Below are positions 26,946 to 35,877 of a DNA stretch of 64,000 bases, in pieces. The notes under the pieces are model-generated. The model saw only the letters and a list, made by a program, of their open reading frames with translations. It searched no databases and had not been told where the DNA came from. The DNA is from Posidoniimonas corsicana (GTDB taxonomy: Bacteria > Planctomycetota > Planctomycetia > Pirellulales > Lacipirellulaceae), in the NCBI RefSeq assembly GCF_007859765.1, contig NZ_SIHJ01000001.1, forward strand, positions 868,767-932,766, in the 5' to 3' direction. The stretch's first letter is position 1. The number at the start of each line of letters is the position of its first letter. The translations under genes and the position numbers were made by a program.

Positions 26946-27299
26946 ATGCCTGCCGATGAGAACCCCTACCGATCGCCTCAGTCAGAACCCCCTGAAGGGG
27001 TCGCGACGGCGGTCTCACCCAGCGTGCGTGCGTTGGCCTGGCTGGGTGGGGTTGCGTCGACCGCCAGTATTCTGATCCTGTGCCTGTTAATTGCCGGACC
27101 TCCTCAAAGGGATGGAGCCGGAGAGTCGCTCGGAGTTGCCGTCGTCTGCTTTGCAGTGGTCGGCGCGGTGGCAAGCTTCATTGCCCTGACCCGATGGAGT
27201 AAGCTGCCGCCTAGCGATCGGGCGGCAGCCTTGACGGGCTTCATCGCCGGCGCAGGGATCGCCTGCCTCGTTGGCTCTGCGTTTATTGGTCGCCTGTAG
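26946..27299 (+). CDS. Small membrane protein with N-terminal NPYxSP motif
   Basis: 117 residues from the ATG at 26946, 23 nt after the polyketide synthase. The N-terminus reads DENPYRSPQSEPP, the short NPYxSP peptide that begins many otherwise unrelated planctomycete membrane proteins. Three hydrophobic helices follow (about 32-52, 65-85, 95-115). Function unknown; the recurring motif may be a sorting or assembly tag. It may simply read through from the PKS operon. Confidence 0.75.
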   Translation: MPADENPYRSPQSEPPEGVATAVSPSVRALAWLGGVASTASILILCLLIAGPPQRDGAGESLGVAVVCFAVVGAVASFIALTRWSKLPPSDRAAALTGFIAGAGIACLVGSAFIGRL

Positions 27300-27315
27300 A
27301 CCCCAGAAGACTGCC

Positions 27316-27930
27316 TTGCTCACTATTGGCCTCATCGGCGGCATCGCCAGCGGCAAATCGACCGTCGCCCAGTTGCTGGCGGAGGAGGGCGCAGTGGTGC
27401 TGGACGCCGACCGGTTCGCTCACCAGGCGCTCGCCGAGCCGGGCGTGCTCGCCCAGCTGTCCGAGCGCTGGGGGCCTGGAATCCTCGACGCGGACGGGGC
27501 TCTCGACCGCCGGCAGGTAGCCAAGCGGGTGTTCGGCGACTCGCCCGACGCGGCCGACGAACGCCGGTTCCTGGAACAACTCGTGCACCCCCGCGTCCGT
27601 GCAAAGCTGAAGCAGGCGATTGCAGACCACGCCGCGTCCGGCGGGTCCGTGGCGGTGCTCGACATCCCGCTGCTGATCGAGGCCGGTTGGGCCGCCGACT
27701 GCGACCTGGTCCTGTTTGTCGATTCCGACCCCGACCAGCGGCGGGCCCGGGCGGCCCAGCGGGGATGGGGCTCCGGCGAGTTGGCTCAACGGGAAGCGGC
27801 GCAGCTGCCGATAGCAGAGAAGCGGCTGCGCGCTGACCACGTCATCGACAACGACGGGGACCTAGAGTCCCTCCGCCGCAGCGTAGAGGCCTTCTGGTGC
27901 AATGAGGTCGCCCCGCGCGTCAGCGGCTAG
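27316..27930 (+). CDS. coaE: Dephospho-CoA kinase
   Basis: 204 residues from the TTG at 27316, directly before LTIGLIGGIASGKST; a TTG at 27271 is also in frame but overlaps the previous gene. The P-loop is GGIASGKST; DADRFAHQAL and the lid region (QRRARAAQRGW) follow, ending in ADHVIDNDGDLESL, all as in CoaE. It phosphorylates the 3'-OH of dephospho-CoA, the last step of CoA synthesis. Lying just after the polyketide synthase region may be accidental. Confidence 0.92.
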   Translation: MLTIGLIGGIASGKSTVAQLLAEEGAVVLDADRFAHQALAEPGVLAQLSERWGPGILDADGALDRRQVAKRVFGDSPDAADERRFLEQLVHPRVRAKLKQAIADHAASGGSVAVLDIPLLIEAGWAADCDLVLFVDSDPDQRRARAAQRGWGSGELAQREAAQLPIAEKRLRADHVIDNDGDLESLRRSVEAFWCNEVAPRVSG

Positions 27931-28188
27931 CGGCGCCTTCGCTAATCCGCAGCTCGGATACACACTTCCTTTGGGACAATCCCCAAAATTAACATCCCCA
28001 ACGCGACCATTTTTGTCATACTAGGCCTATCAGTGGCGACCTGAGCGAACTGATCGGACGGGCCTATTCTGGCCTGGCGGCGGGCGACAAGCAGCTCAGA
28101 CTCCCCTGACCCTCCCCCCACCTACCGGCCGGCGGTCTCACACGCCGGCCCCCTCCACTCTTCCTATTCAGGAGTGAAAAACTCGATC

Positions 28189-29682
28189 ATGGCTGACGCC
28201 AGCAATCGCGGGCCGCGTAACGGCGTGCGCCCGCCCCACCACCGCCGCCCCCACCGCACCACCAGCGGAGGCAGCGACAACAGCCGTTACATCGACCAGG
28301 AACTGCTCCGCCGCCTCGACCGCGAAGAGCCCCTCTCCCTGGCCGAAGAGCTCGACAAGGCCGCCGAGCGGGTCCGCCGCGCCGGCCCGGCCCTGGGCAA
28401 GGCCAAGGAGCTCGACAGCAACATCCACGTGGCCGAGCTGCAGAAGCAGACCATGCCGGCCCTCCTCGAGGTGGCCAAGGCCGAGGGCATCGAGGACTGC
28501 GCGGGCCTGAAGAAGCAGGAGCTGATCTTCAAGATCCTCAAGTCGCGCGTGCGGCTGAACGGCCTGATGTTCGGCGAGGGCACCCTGGAGATCCTGCCGG
28601 ACGGGTTCGGCTTCCTCCGCAGCCCCGACTACCACTACCTCTCCTGCCCGGACGACATCTACGTGTCGCCGAGCCAGATCCGCCGCTTCAACCTCCGCAA
28701 CGGCAACACGGTGGCCGGCGCCATCCGCCCGCCGAAAGAGAACGAGCGTTACTTCGCGCTGCTGCGGGTCGAGACCATCAACGACCAGGACCCCAACCTG
28801 CTGTCGCGGAAGGTCTCGTTCGACGACCTCACCGCGTGCCACCCGGACGAGCGGATCCGCATGGAGACCACCCCCGAGGAGGTGGACATGCGGGTGGTCG
28901 ACATGATCGTGCCGATCGGCTTCGGCCAGCGTGGCCTGATCGTCAGCCCGCCCCGCGCCGGCAAGACGATCCTGATGCAGAAGATGGCCCGCGCCGTCCT
29001 CACCAACTACCCCGACGCCTACGTGATCATGCTGCTCATCGACGAGCGGCCCGAGGAGGTCACGGACATGGAGCGGGAGGTGAAGGGCGCTAACTGCGAG
29101 GTCATCAGCAGCACCTTCGACGAACCAGCCGCCCGCCACGTGCAGGTGAGCGAGATGGTCATCGAGAAGGCCAAGCGGATGGTCGAATACGGCAAGGACG
29201 TCGTGATTTTCCTGGACAGCATCACCCGCCTGGCCCGGGCGTGGAACTCCGAGTGCCCGTCCAGCGGCAAGGTCCTCTCAGGCGGCATCGACGCCAACGC
29301 CATGCAACGCCCCAAGCGGTTCTTCGGCTCCGCCCGCAAGGTGGAGGAGGGGGGCTCGCTGACGATCGTGGCCACCGCGCTGGTCGACACCGGCAGCCGC
29401 ATGGACGAGGTGATCTTCGAGGAGTTCAAGGGCACGGGCAACCAGGAGATCATGCTCGACCGCGCGCTGGTCGACAAGCGGATCTGGCCCGCCATCGACA
29501 TCAACCGCTCCGGCACCCGCCGCGAGGAGATGCTGATGGACCCCGAAGAGTACCGCCGCGTCTGCCTGCTGCGTCGGGTCCTCAACGAGCTGGCGCCCGC
29601 CGACGCGATGGACATGCTCACCAAGCGGCTCCTCAAGACCGGCAGCAACGCCGAGTTCCTGATGAGCATGAAGGAAGCCTAG
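28189..29682 (+). CDS. rho: Transcription termination factor Rho
   Basis: 497 residues from the ATG at 28189; a GTG at 28174 overlaps the AGGAG and is less likely. After a basic N-terminal extension ([13 protein letters not shown]) come the Rho N-terminal helices ([20 protein letters not shown]), the cold-shock RNA-binding fold ([14 protein letters not shown]), Walker [13 protein letters not shown] and Walker [17 protein letters not shown]. The hexameric helicase ends transcription at unstructured C-rich RNA. The preceding 258 nt include a small hairpin (TTTGGG/CCCAAA near 27970-27987), possibly part of an autoregulated leader. Confidence 0.97.
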   Translation: MADASNRGPRNGVRPPHHRRPHRTTSGGSDNSRYIDQELLRRLDREEPLSLAEELDKAAERVRRAGPALGKAKELDSNIHVAELQKQTMPALLEVAKAEGIEDCAGLKKQELIFKILKSRVRLNGLMFGEGTLEILPDGFGFLRSPDYHYLSCPDDIYVSPSQIRRFNLRNGNTVAGAIRPPKENERYFALLRVETINDQDPNLLSRKVSFDDLTACHPDERIRMETTPEEVDMRVVDMIVPIGFGQRGLIVSPPRAGKTILMQKMARAVLTNYPDAYVIMLLIDERPEEVTDMEREVKGANCEVISSTFDEPAARHVQVSEMVIEKAKRMVEYGKDVVIFLDSITRLARAWNSECPSSGKVLSGGIDANAMQRPKRFFGSARKVEEGGSLTIVATALVDTGSRMDEVIFEEFKGTGNQEIMLDRALVDKRIWPAIDINRSGTRREEMLMDPEEYRRVCLLRRVLNELAPADAMDMLTKRLLKTGSNAEFLMSMKEA

Positions 29683-29686
29683 CCAG

Positions 29687-29771
29687 AATGGGGAAGGCGG
29701 AAGCGGAAAGGGGAAGCCCTTAGCGGCGGCCTCCGGTCCGACGCCGCCTTTCGCCTTTCCACTTTCCCCAC
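29687..29771. repeat. Imperfect long inverted repeat between rho and ribH
   Basis: A purine-rich arm beginning TGGGGAAGGCGGAAGCGGAAA is mirrored by a pyrimidine-rich arm ending CTTTCCACTTTCCCCA, with an inner GGCGGC/GCCGCC pairing. There is no T-run, so it is not a classical terminator. Confidence 0.5.
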
Positions 29772-29778
29772 TTGCACG

Positions 29779-30252
29779 ATGCCTAACGTTATTTCCCCAG
29801 CGGACGCCCCCGAGAACGCCCGCTTCGCCATCATCGTGGCGGAGTGGAACAAGTCGATCACCCAGAAGCTGCTGGACGGTGCCCTGGCGACCTTCGCCGA
29901 GCGGGGCGTGGCCGACGACGCCGTCGACGTGGCGTGGGTGCCCGGCGCCTGGGAGATCCCGGTGGTCACCCAGCGGCTGGCCGACACCTGCCGCTACGCG
30001 GGCATCCTCACGCTGGGCGCCGTCATCAAGGGCGACACCGTCCACGACCACTGGATCAACGCCGGCGTGACCGACGGGCTGATGCGGATCGGCATCGAGC
30101 ACAGCCTGCCGGTGCTGTTCGGCGTGCTGACCTGCGAGACGCTCGAGCAGGCGATCCAGCGAGCCGGCGGGAACGTAGGGAACAAGGGGGCGGAGTGCGC
30201 CGAGGCGGCCCTCCACATGGCCGGCTTGCTGGCGGCCCTCCCGACGCGATAA
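29779..30252 (+). CDS. ribH: 6,7-dimethyl-8-ribityllumazine synthase
   Basis: 157 residues, normal length. Active-site segments are present: VAEWNKSIT (pyrimidine site), VPGAWEIPV, GAVIKGDTVHDHW with the catalytic His, and FGVLTCETLEQA; GNKGAECAEAAL forms the C-terminal helix. It makes the riboflavin precursor from the pyrimidinedione and dihydroxybutanone phosphate. As in many bacteria it is directly followed by nusB (60 nt). No FMN riboswitch is visible upstream. Confidence 0.96.
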   Translation: MPNVISPADAPENARFAIIVAEWNKSITQKLLDGALATFAERGVADDAVDVAWVPGAWEIPVVTQRLADTCRYAGILTLGAVIKGDTVHDHWINAGVTDGLMRIGIEHSLPVLFGVLTCETLEQAIQRAGGNVGNKGAECAEAALHMAGLLAALPTR

Positions 30253-30312
30253 TAGGGGATTGCCCGCCCCACCGGCGCGCCGCCTCAGCCCCCCGTCCCC
30301 ACGCCCGCCCCT

Positions 30313-30705
30313 ATGTCCGTCCGCAGCCGCAGCCGCGAGGTCGCTCTCCAGATCCTGTTCGAGGACGAGCACAACTCGCGCGCGTCGGTCGCTGAGCTGA
30401 CCGAATTCATCCACGGCCGGCTCAACAACCCCGAGGCGGAGGAGTTCGCCCGGACGCTGATCCTGGGCGTCCGCCGCAACCTGGGCGAGATCGACCAGGA
30501 GATCGAGCGGATCGCCCAGAACTGGTCGATCGGCCGGATGGCCGCCACCGATCGCAACGTGCTGCGGCTGGGCGCGTTCGAGATCCTCTACGGCGACACC
30601 CCCTTCAAGGTCGCGATCAACGAGTCGGTGGAGCTGGCAAAGCGGTTCGGCAGCGAGAACTCGGCCCAGTTCGTCAACGGCATCCTCGACAAGCTGAAGA
30701 AGTAG
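30313..30705 (+). CDS. nusB: Transcription antitermination factor NusB
   Basis: 130 residues, all-helical. MSVRSRSREVALQILFEDE and the C-terminal INESVELAKRFGSENSAQFVNGILD are diagnostic. It binds boxA RNA with NusE in rRNA antitermination. Gene order ribH-nusB is widespread, and ftsY follows 61 nt later. Confidence 0.96.
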   Translation: MSVRSRSREVALQILFEDEHNSRASVAELTEFIHGRLNNPEAEEFARTLILGVRRNLGEIDQEIERIAQNWSIGRMAATDRNVLRLGAFEILYGDTPFKVAINESVELAKRFGSENSAQFVNGILDKLKK

Positions 30706-30766
30706 CCGCAAGACGCGGCGCCGACCAGCCACCCACCCCAACCCCACGCACCAAACTACGCTCCTC

Positions 30767-31699
30767 ATGGCTCTATTCGACCGCTTCAAGAAGGGACTCA
30801 AGAAGACCGGCGACCTCCTGAAGACCGACATCCGGGACCTCTTCAAGAGCGAGGGCCGGCTGGTCGACGACGACTTCCTCGAAGAGATCCGCGCCATACT
30901 GTTCAAGACCGACATGGGCTACGACTCCGTCGAGGCCCTGGTCGACGAGATCGCCAAGCAGTTCCGCGCCCGCGTGGTGCACCGCGAGGACCTGGTGGCG
31001 GCGCTCAAGGTCAAGCTGAAGGAGCTGATGGCGCAGCCCGAGTCGCCCATCGACTTCGCCGACAGCGGCCCGACCGTGGTGATGGTGTGCGGCGTGAACG
31101 GCGCCGGCAAGACCACCTCCATCGCCAAGCTGACGCACCTGTTCAAGAGCCAGGGCAAGAGCGTGATCCTCGGCGCCGGCGACACGTTCCGCGCGGCCGC
31201 CGTCGAACAGCTCACCATCTGGGCCGACCGGCTCGGCGCCCAGATCGTCACCGGCGAGCCCCAGAGCCACCCGGCGAGCGTGGCGTACCGCGCCGCGGAG
31301 CAGGCCGCCAAGGAGGGCATCGACGTCTGCATCGTCGACACGGCCGGCCGCCTGCAGACGCAGCGCAACCTGATGGACGAGCTCACCAAGATCCGCCAGT
31401 CGATCGGCAAGCCGGTCCCCGGCGCGCCGCACGAAACGCTCCTCGTGCTCGACGCCACCACCGGCCAGAACGGCATCAGCCAGGCCAACAGCTTCGCCGA
31501 GGCCGCCGGCTGCACCGGCCTGGTGCTCGCCAAACTCGACGGCACCGCCAAGGGGGGCGTGGTCGTCGCGATCCGCCAGCAGCTCGGGCTGCCGGTGAAG
31601 TACATCGGCGTTGGCGAGAAGCACGAGGACCTGGCGCCGTTCGTTCCGGACGAGTTCGTCGAGGCCCTGTTCGCCGACGTGATGAGCGCAGGCGCGTAG
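30767..31699 (+). CDS. ftsY: Signal recognition particle receptor FtsY
   Basis: 310 residues, the short form without the acidic A domain. The N domain (FKKGLKKTGDLLKTDIRDLF) precedes the GTPase domain with G1 GVNGAGKTTSIAKL, the insertion-box segment DTFRAAAVEQL, DTAGRLQTQRNLMDEL and G4 LAKLDGTAKGG. It receives the SRP-ribosome complex at the membrane. Complete and canonical. Confidence 0.97.
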   Translation: MALFDRFKKGLKKTGDLLKTDIRDLFKSEGRLVDDDFLEEIRAILFKTDMGYDSVEALVDEIAKQFRARVVHREDLVAALKVKLKELMAQPESPIDFADSGPTVVMVCGVNGAGKTTSIAKLTHLFKSQGKSVILGAGDTFRAAAVEQLTIWADRLGAQIVTGEPQSHPASVAYRAAEQAAKEGIDVCIVDTAGRLQTQRNLMDELTKIRQSIGKPVPGAPHETLLVLDATTGQNGISQANSFAEAAGCTGLVLAKLDGTAKGGVVVAIRQQLGLPVKYIGVGEKHEDLAPFVPDEFVEALFADVMSAGA

Positions 31700-31938
31700 C
31701 GCCAGCCCGCCTCACGACCGCGCCAACCGGCCGCACGGGCGCGACCGCCGCTGTCTTTCCCGCCCGAACGGCTTCGCTGCGCGTCGCTAGCGGACGCGCG
31801 GCGGCCCAATCTGGCCATTCTTCTCGGACCGGGGGCGATGGGCCGCGTCCGCTCTTCCGATACTCTCCCCCAGCTAGCGTCCCGCCGGGCCGGGGCCGCT
31901 GGCCGCCCCCCGTTTCCTCCCTTCCGAGTCCGCCTGCC

Positions 31939-33312
31939 ATGCCCTCCCTCCCATCGCCGCGCGCCGTGGTGACAACCGGCCTGATCGCCCTGTCGGGCGC
32001 CGGGGCGGTAGCCAACGAGATCGCGCAGCCGCGGTCCGTGCGGCCGTCGTCGTTCCACTACGAGCACTACTACTCGGACGAGTCGTCGCCGAGCGACGCA
32101 CTCCCCACCCCGACCCCAGCGCCCCCAACCGCCCCGGCGGCCCCTGCGGCGCCGCTGACACCCGTGGCCGAGCCGGCCCCGTCGTTCGCCCCGCTGTGCG
32201 ACGACTACGCCGCCTGCTGCCCGCACAGCCGCCACGGCTGCTCCGACGAGCCGTGGTCGCTCAGCCAGACGCTGTGCGGCTGCGACCCCTGGATGGAGGT
32301 CGGCGGATGGACCCAGCTCGGCTACCACAGCGACTTCACGCCGCTCTCGCGGCCTGGGGCGGGCAACCAGCTGCTCTCGTTCAACGATGTGCCGCACCGG
32401 CTGAACCTGCAGCAGCAGTGGCTCTACTTCGAGCGGGTGGCCGACGGCTCGTGCGGGCTGGACTTCGGCTTCCGCTTCGATGTCATGTACGGCACCGACG
32501 CGCAGAAGACCCAGGCGTTCGGCAACCCGGGGGCCGGGACCCGCTACTTCGGCAGCTGGGACGCGTCGCTCGATCACGGCGACTACGGCTGGGCGATGCC
32601 GCAGCTGTACGGCGAGGTCGCCTTCGGCGACTGGTCCCTTATCGCTGGCCACTTCTTCACGCTGGTTGGCTACGAGGTCGTGACCGCCCCGGACAACTTC
32701 TTCTACAGCCACGCCCTCACGATGTTCAACAGCGAGCCGTTCACCCACACCGGCGTGCTCGCCACGTACAGCGGGCTGGACGGCGTGACGCTGTACGGCG
32801 GCTGGACCGCGGGCTGGGACACCGGCTTCGACCAGACCGACGGCGGCAGCAACTACCTGGGCGGCTTCAGCGGCGACATCGTCGACGGGGTCACGGTGAC
32901 CTACATCTCGACGATCGGCAACTTCGGCGCCCGCTCGTCCGGCGGCAGCGGCTACTCGCACAGCGTGGTTTTCGACTTCACCCTGACCGACAGCCTGAAT
33001 TACGTGCTGCAGAGCGACTACGTCGACTATGTCGACCAGAGTGGCGGCGGCACGAACGACGATCAGGTGGGCCTCAACCAGTACCTGTTTTACAACGTGA
33101 ACGACTGCCTGGCGCTGGGGACCCGCCTGGAATGGTGGAAGAGCGACGGAGTTTCCTACTACGAGACGACCTACGGACTGAACTACCGACCGACCTCGAA
33201 CCTGATTGTCCGGCCCGAGATACGCTACGACTGGACCCCAACCGACGGCGGCTACGCCGACGGGTCGGACCATCAAACGACCTTCGGGGTCGACTGCATC
33301 CTGACGTACTGA
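31939..33312 (+). CDS. Outer-membrane beta-barrel porin-like protein (BBP2 type)
   Basis: 457 residues from the ATG at 31939, with a hydrophobic signal (TTGLIALSGAGAVANE). A Pro/Ala-rich linker follows (about 55-80), then a Cys-rich segment with CDDYAACCPHSRHGC and LCGCDPWMEVGGW, then a long beta-barrel of aromatic-rich strands (PHRLNLQQQWLYFERV, YGEVAFGDWSLIAGHFFT, FVTAPDNFFYSHALT-like) ending in FGVDCILTY, a C-terminal aromatic residue as in barrel proteins. This is the large BBP2 outer-membrane family of planctomycetes. The gene ends with a strong intrinsic terminator. The solute is unknown. Confidence 0.86.
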   Translation: MPSLPSPRAVVTTGLIALSGAGAVANEIAQPRSVRPSSFHYEHYYSDESSPSDALPTPTPAPPTAPAAPAAPLTPVAEPAPSFAPLCDDYAACCPHSRHGCSDEPWSLSQTLCGCDPWMEVGGWTQLGYHSDFTPLSRPGAGNQLLSFNDVPHRLNLQQQWLYFERVADGSCGLDFGFRFDVMYGTDAQKTQAFGNPGAGTRYFGSWDASLDHGDYGWAMPQLYGEVAFGDWSLIAGHFFTLVGYEVVTAPDNFFYSHALTMFNSEPFTHTGVLATYSGLDGVTLYGGWTAGWDTGFDQTDGGSNYLGGFSGDIVDGVTVTYISTIGNFGARSSGGSGYSHSVVFDFTLTDSLNYVLQSDYVDYVDQSGGGTNDDQVGLNQYLFYNVNDCLALGTRLEWWKSDGVSYYETTYGLNYRPTSNLIVRPEIRYDWTPTDGGYADGSDHQTTFGVDCILTY

Positions 33313-33361
33313 TTGCGACCGACCAACCCAGACCGACACCCCCGACATCCTGACCCCTCAC

Positions 33362-33396
33362 GACCCCCGGGCGTACGCCGCCCGGGGGTCTTTTTT
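33362..33396 (+). terminator. Strong Rho-independent terminator after the porin gene
   Basis: A perfect 12-bp stem, GACCCCCGGGCG with CGCCCGGGGGTC, closes a short loop TACGC and is followed by six T residues. It starts 50 nt after the porin stop codon. Confidence 0.95.
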
Positions 33397-34354
33397 GTCG
33401 CCGATGTCCAATCGTAGGCGGCGCCCACTGCTCATCGATCCGGCAGGTCACGCCGCCGGCTGGCGACGTCGCGGCTCCCGGCAGGGTTTTGTCCGAAACG
33501 TTTTGTCCAAGAACACGCGCGGAGGGGACAAAACTCGGGGCATACTTCTGCCCAGTTCCCTCGTAAGTGGTTTTGAACTAAGCCATTGCGACATCCTCCA
33601 GGGAACAGGGCGGCAGGGGTTTTGTCCGATTCTGTCCGTGCGGATCGGACACGTCGGCGGCGTCGCCGTCGCCACACCACCGCGACGGGCTGAACGCACC
33701 ACGCAGTGATCGGGCGCCCGCTGGATGGATGGCCAATCTGGCAACCCTTCATTGGACCGCGCGGGGTGGCCGGTTTCATCCACAAACCGGCGACGCCGAC
33801 AGAAAGGCTGTCGCCTGGCAGCGGCCGTCTGCATCATCTGCGAAGCTCTTGGCCGATTGGCTCCTAGCCGGGCGTAAGCGCCAGAGCCGCCTCTTCCGTG
33901 CCACCTCCCACCGGCCACCTCATCAACGCCAACCGTGGTGCGAGCGGAAGCAAGCGGAACCGTGGCCAAACACCCAGCGGCAGACGGGCTCAGCACGCTG
34001 CGCGGGTCGGGGCCGACCATCGACCCAAAGCGTCGGCTTACCAGTGCTTAACAACCATGCTCGGCCTGCGCGCAAAGTCGGCGGGCCCAGGAGGTCATGG
34101 CGGATCCAGCCCCCCGGCAGGAGGGATCTCAATTTTATTAAATCACCTACCGCAAGCCACTTACGGCAATGGCGGTCAAGAAATCGGCGCTACTGGCACA
34201 CTCGTTGCTGAGCTGACGCGACATAGCTAGCTATCCGCTTTGTGCCCTAGTGGGCCAGGCGGGTCAGGGACGTAGGTGGAAAACCGAGTTGCGGCCCTGG
34301 CCCGTATCGAAAAATCCTTCTGACCGCTCATTTCAATTCGAGGACATCTGATTC
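33397..34354. other. Long non-coding region between the porin terminator and amtB
   Basis: Nearly 1 kb with no convincing gene; the short frames here lack coding character and family resemblance. It holds a cluster of TTTTGTCC/GGACAAAA motifs (33487-33627) and the leader of the ammonium transporter gene. I looked for a sigma-54 promoter close to amtB (TGGCCCGTATCGAAAA near 34296) but the -12 element does not fit. Confidence 0.5.
33487..33627. repeat. Cluster of TTTTGTCC/GGACAAAA motifs
   Basis: TTTTGTCC occurs at 33487, 33501 and 33620 and its complement GGACAAAA at 33526. Two copies share the longer context GGCAGGG(G)TTTTGTCCGA. A similar cluster exists at 47455-47586. Confidence 0.6.
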
Positions 34355-35782
34355 ATGACTACCGACTTTTCTTGGCGTAGTCTCGCAGCGCTGTTGCTGC
34401 TGGGCTTCGCCGTCACGCTGACCGCCACGCCTGCCGCGTTCGCGCAGGAAGAGGGCGAGGCCGAAGTGGCCGCTGAAGAAGCTGAGGTGACCGCCGACGA
34501 GGCCGAAGAAACTGCGGAAGCGGCTGAGGAAGAGGCAGAGGAAGCCGACCTGGGCGTCGGATACGCCCTCGACAACGCGGTGCTGTTCATCTGCGCCGTG
34601 CTGGTGTTCCTGATGCAGGCCGGCTTCGCGATGGTCGAGGCGGGCTTCAACAGCTCTAAGAACGCGGTGAACATCCTGTTCAAGAACTCGATGGACATCT
34701 GCGTCGGCGTGCTGCTGTTCTTCATCATCGGGTTCGGGATCATGTACCCCGGCGCCTACGGTGTTGAGGGTTTCGAGAGCAAGTTCTTCGCCTTCGGCGG
34801 GTTCGGTCTGGAAGGCTACGATTCGGCCTCCGACCGCACGTTCAGCCCGGAGGTTGACTGGCTGTTCCAGGCCGTGTTCGCCGCCACCGCCGCGACGATC
34901 GTGTCTGGCGCCGTGGCCGGCCGCATGAAGGTGAGCGGCTACCTGATCTACAGCGCTATCCTCACCGGCCTGATCTACCCGATCAGCGGCATGTGGAAGT
35001 GGGGCGGCGGCTGGCTCGCCGAGCGTGGCTTCCAGGACTTCGCCGGTTCGGCGGTGGTGCACGGCGTGGGCGGCTTCGCCGGCCTGGCTGGCGCCATGAT
35101 CCTCGGCCCGCGGATCGGCCGCTACGTCGACGGCAAGTCGGTCCCTATCCCCGGCCACAACATCACGCTGGCCGGCCTGGGCGTGTTCATCCTGTGGTTC
35201 GGCTGGTACGGCTTTAACCCGGGCTCGATGCTCGCGTTCCAGGGAACCGGCGACATGGACGGCATGCTGCACTGTGCCCTGACCACCACCCTGGCGGCCG
35301 GCGCCGGCGGCATCACCGCCACGCTGATCAGCTGGATCATGTTCGGCAAGCCCGACCTGTCGATGGGCCTCAACGGCATCCTCGGCGGCCTGGTCGGCAT
35401 CACCGCCTGCTGCGACTGCATGAGCGACTGGCAGTCGATCATCGTCGGCGTGGTGGCCGGTGTGCTGGTGATCGCCGGTGTGATGCTGCTCGACAAGCTT
35501 AAGATCGACGACCCGGTTGGCGCCTGGCCGGTGCACGGCCTGTGCGGCATCTGGGGCTGCATGGCTATCGGCATCCTGCCGAACGGCTACCTGGAGGACG
35601 GCACCACGAGCTTCGCCACGCAGCTGATCGGCACGCTGGCCATCTGCGGCTGGTCGTTCGTGACGATGCTGGCCCTGTTTGTCGCCCTCAAGGCCGCTGG
35701 CCTGCTGCGAGTGTCCGCCGAGGACGAGCAGAAGGGTCTGGACATCAGCGAGCACGGCATGCAGGCCTACTCGACCCACTAG
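34355..35782 (+). CDS. amtB: Ammonium transporter (Amt family)
   Basis: 475 residues. A signal peptide (residues 1-31, ending TPAAFAQ) is followed by a Glu-rich acidic linker of about 35 residues, unusual for Amt proteins, then eleven membrane helices beginning DNAVLFICAVLVFLMQAGF. The pore twin histidines are found in VVHGVGGFAGLAGA and WPVHGLCGIWG. It conducts ammonium, normally under control of a P-II protein that plugs it; a P-II gene lies downstream on the same strand but separated by the 1.87-kb hairpin region. The long acidic linker, predicted periplasmic, could attract cations (speculative). Confidence 0.95.
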   Translation: MTTDFSWRSLAALLLLGFAVTLTATPAAFAQEEGEAEVAAEEAEVTADEAEETAEAAEEEAEEADLGVGYALDNAVLFICAVLVFLMQAGFAMVEAGFNSSKNAVNILFKNSMDICVGVLLFFIIGFGIMYPGAYGVEGFESKFFAFGGFGLEGYDSASDRTFSPEVDWLFQAVFAATAATIVSGAVAGRMKVSGYLIYSAILTGLIYPISGMWKWGGGWLAERGFQDFAGSAVVHGVGGFAGLAGAMILGPRIGRYVDGKSVPIPGHNITLAGLGVFILWFGWYGFNPGSMLAFQGTGDMDGMLHCALTTTLAAGAGGITATLISWIMFGKPDLSMGLNGILGGLVGITACCDCMSDWQSIIVGVVAGVLVIAGVMLLDKLKIDDPVGAWPVHGLCGIWGCMAIGILPNGYLEDGTTSFATQLIGTLAICGWSFVTMLALFVALKAAGLLRVSAEDEQKGLDISEHGMQAYSTH

Positions 35783-35852
35783 GGCGAGTCGGACCAAACG
35801 TTTGCTTGAAACCATCAACACCCAGCGGAATCGACAAGTCGATTTGATACCC

Positions 35853-35869
35853 GCCTGACCCGATCAGGC
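35853..35869 (+). other. Small hairpin just after amtB
   Basis: GCCTGA-CCCGA-TCAGGC forms a perfect 6-bp stem with a 5-nt loop, 70 nt after the amtB stop. No T-run follows, so it may be a degenerate member of the array or a 3'-end-stabilising structure. Confidence 0.5.
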
Positions 35870-35877
35870 AACGAGAC

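Noticed and set aside
27271-27315. Longer N-terminus for dephospho-CoA kinase from a TTG at 27271
   Set aside because: It would overlap the previous gene by about 29 nt and add residues before the P-loop that the family does not have; the TTG at 27316 starts just before LTIGLIGG as expected.
29683-29778. FMN riboswitch upstream of ribH
   Set aside because: The conserved RFN core (AGGGGCAGGGTGAAATTCC-like) is absent; the spacer is filled by a simple inverted repeat.
30919-33348. An 809-residue minus-strand frame over ftsY and the porin
   Set aside because: Both sense-strand genes are complete and recognisable; the antisense frame has low-complexity Arg/Val/Gly composition typical of GC-rich shadows.
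33898-34230. A 110-residue frame in the gap before amtB
   Set aside because: No ribosome site, no hydrophobic or conserved pattern, and Gly/Arg/Ser composition like random GC-rich DNA.
34260-34354. Sigma-54 promoter for amtB
   Set aside because: TGGCCCGTATCGAAAA has a -24-like TGG but lacks the TTGC at -12, so it does not meet the consensus.
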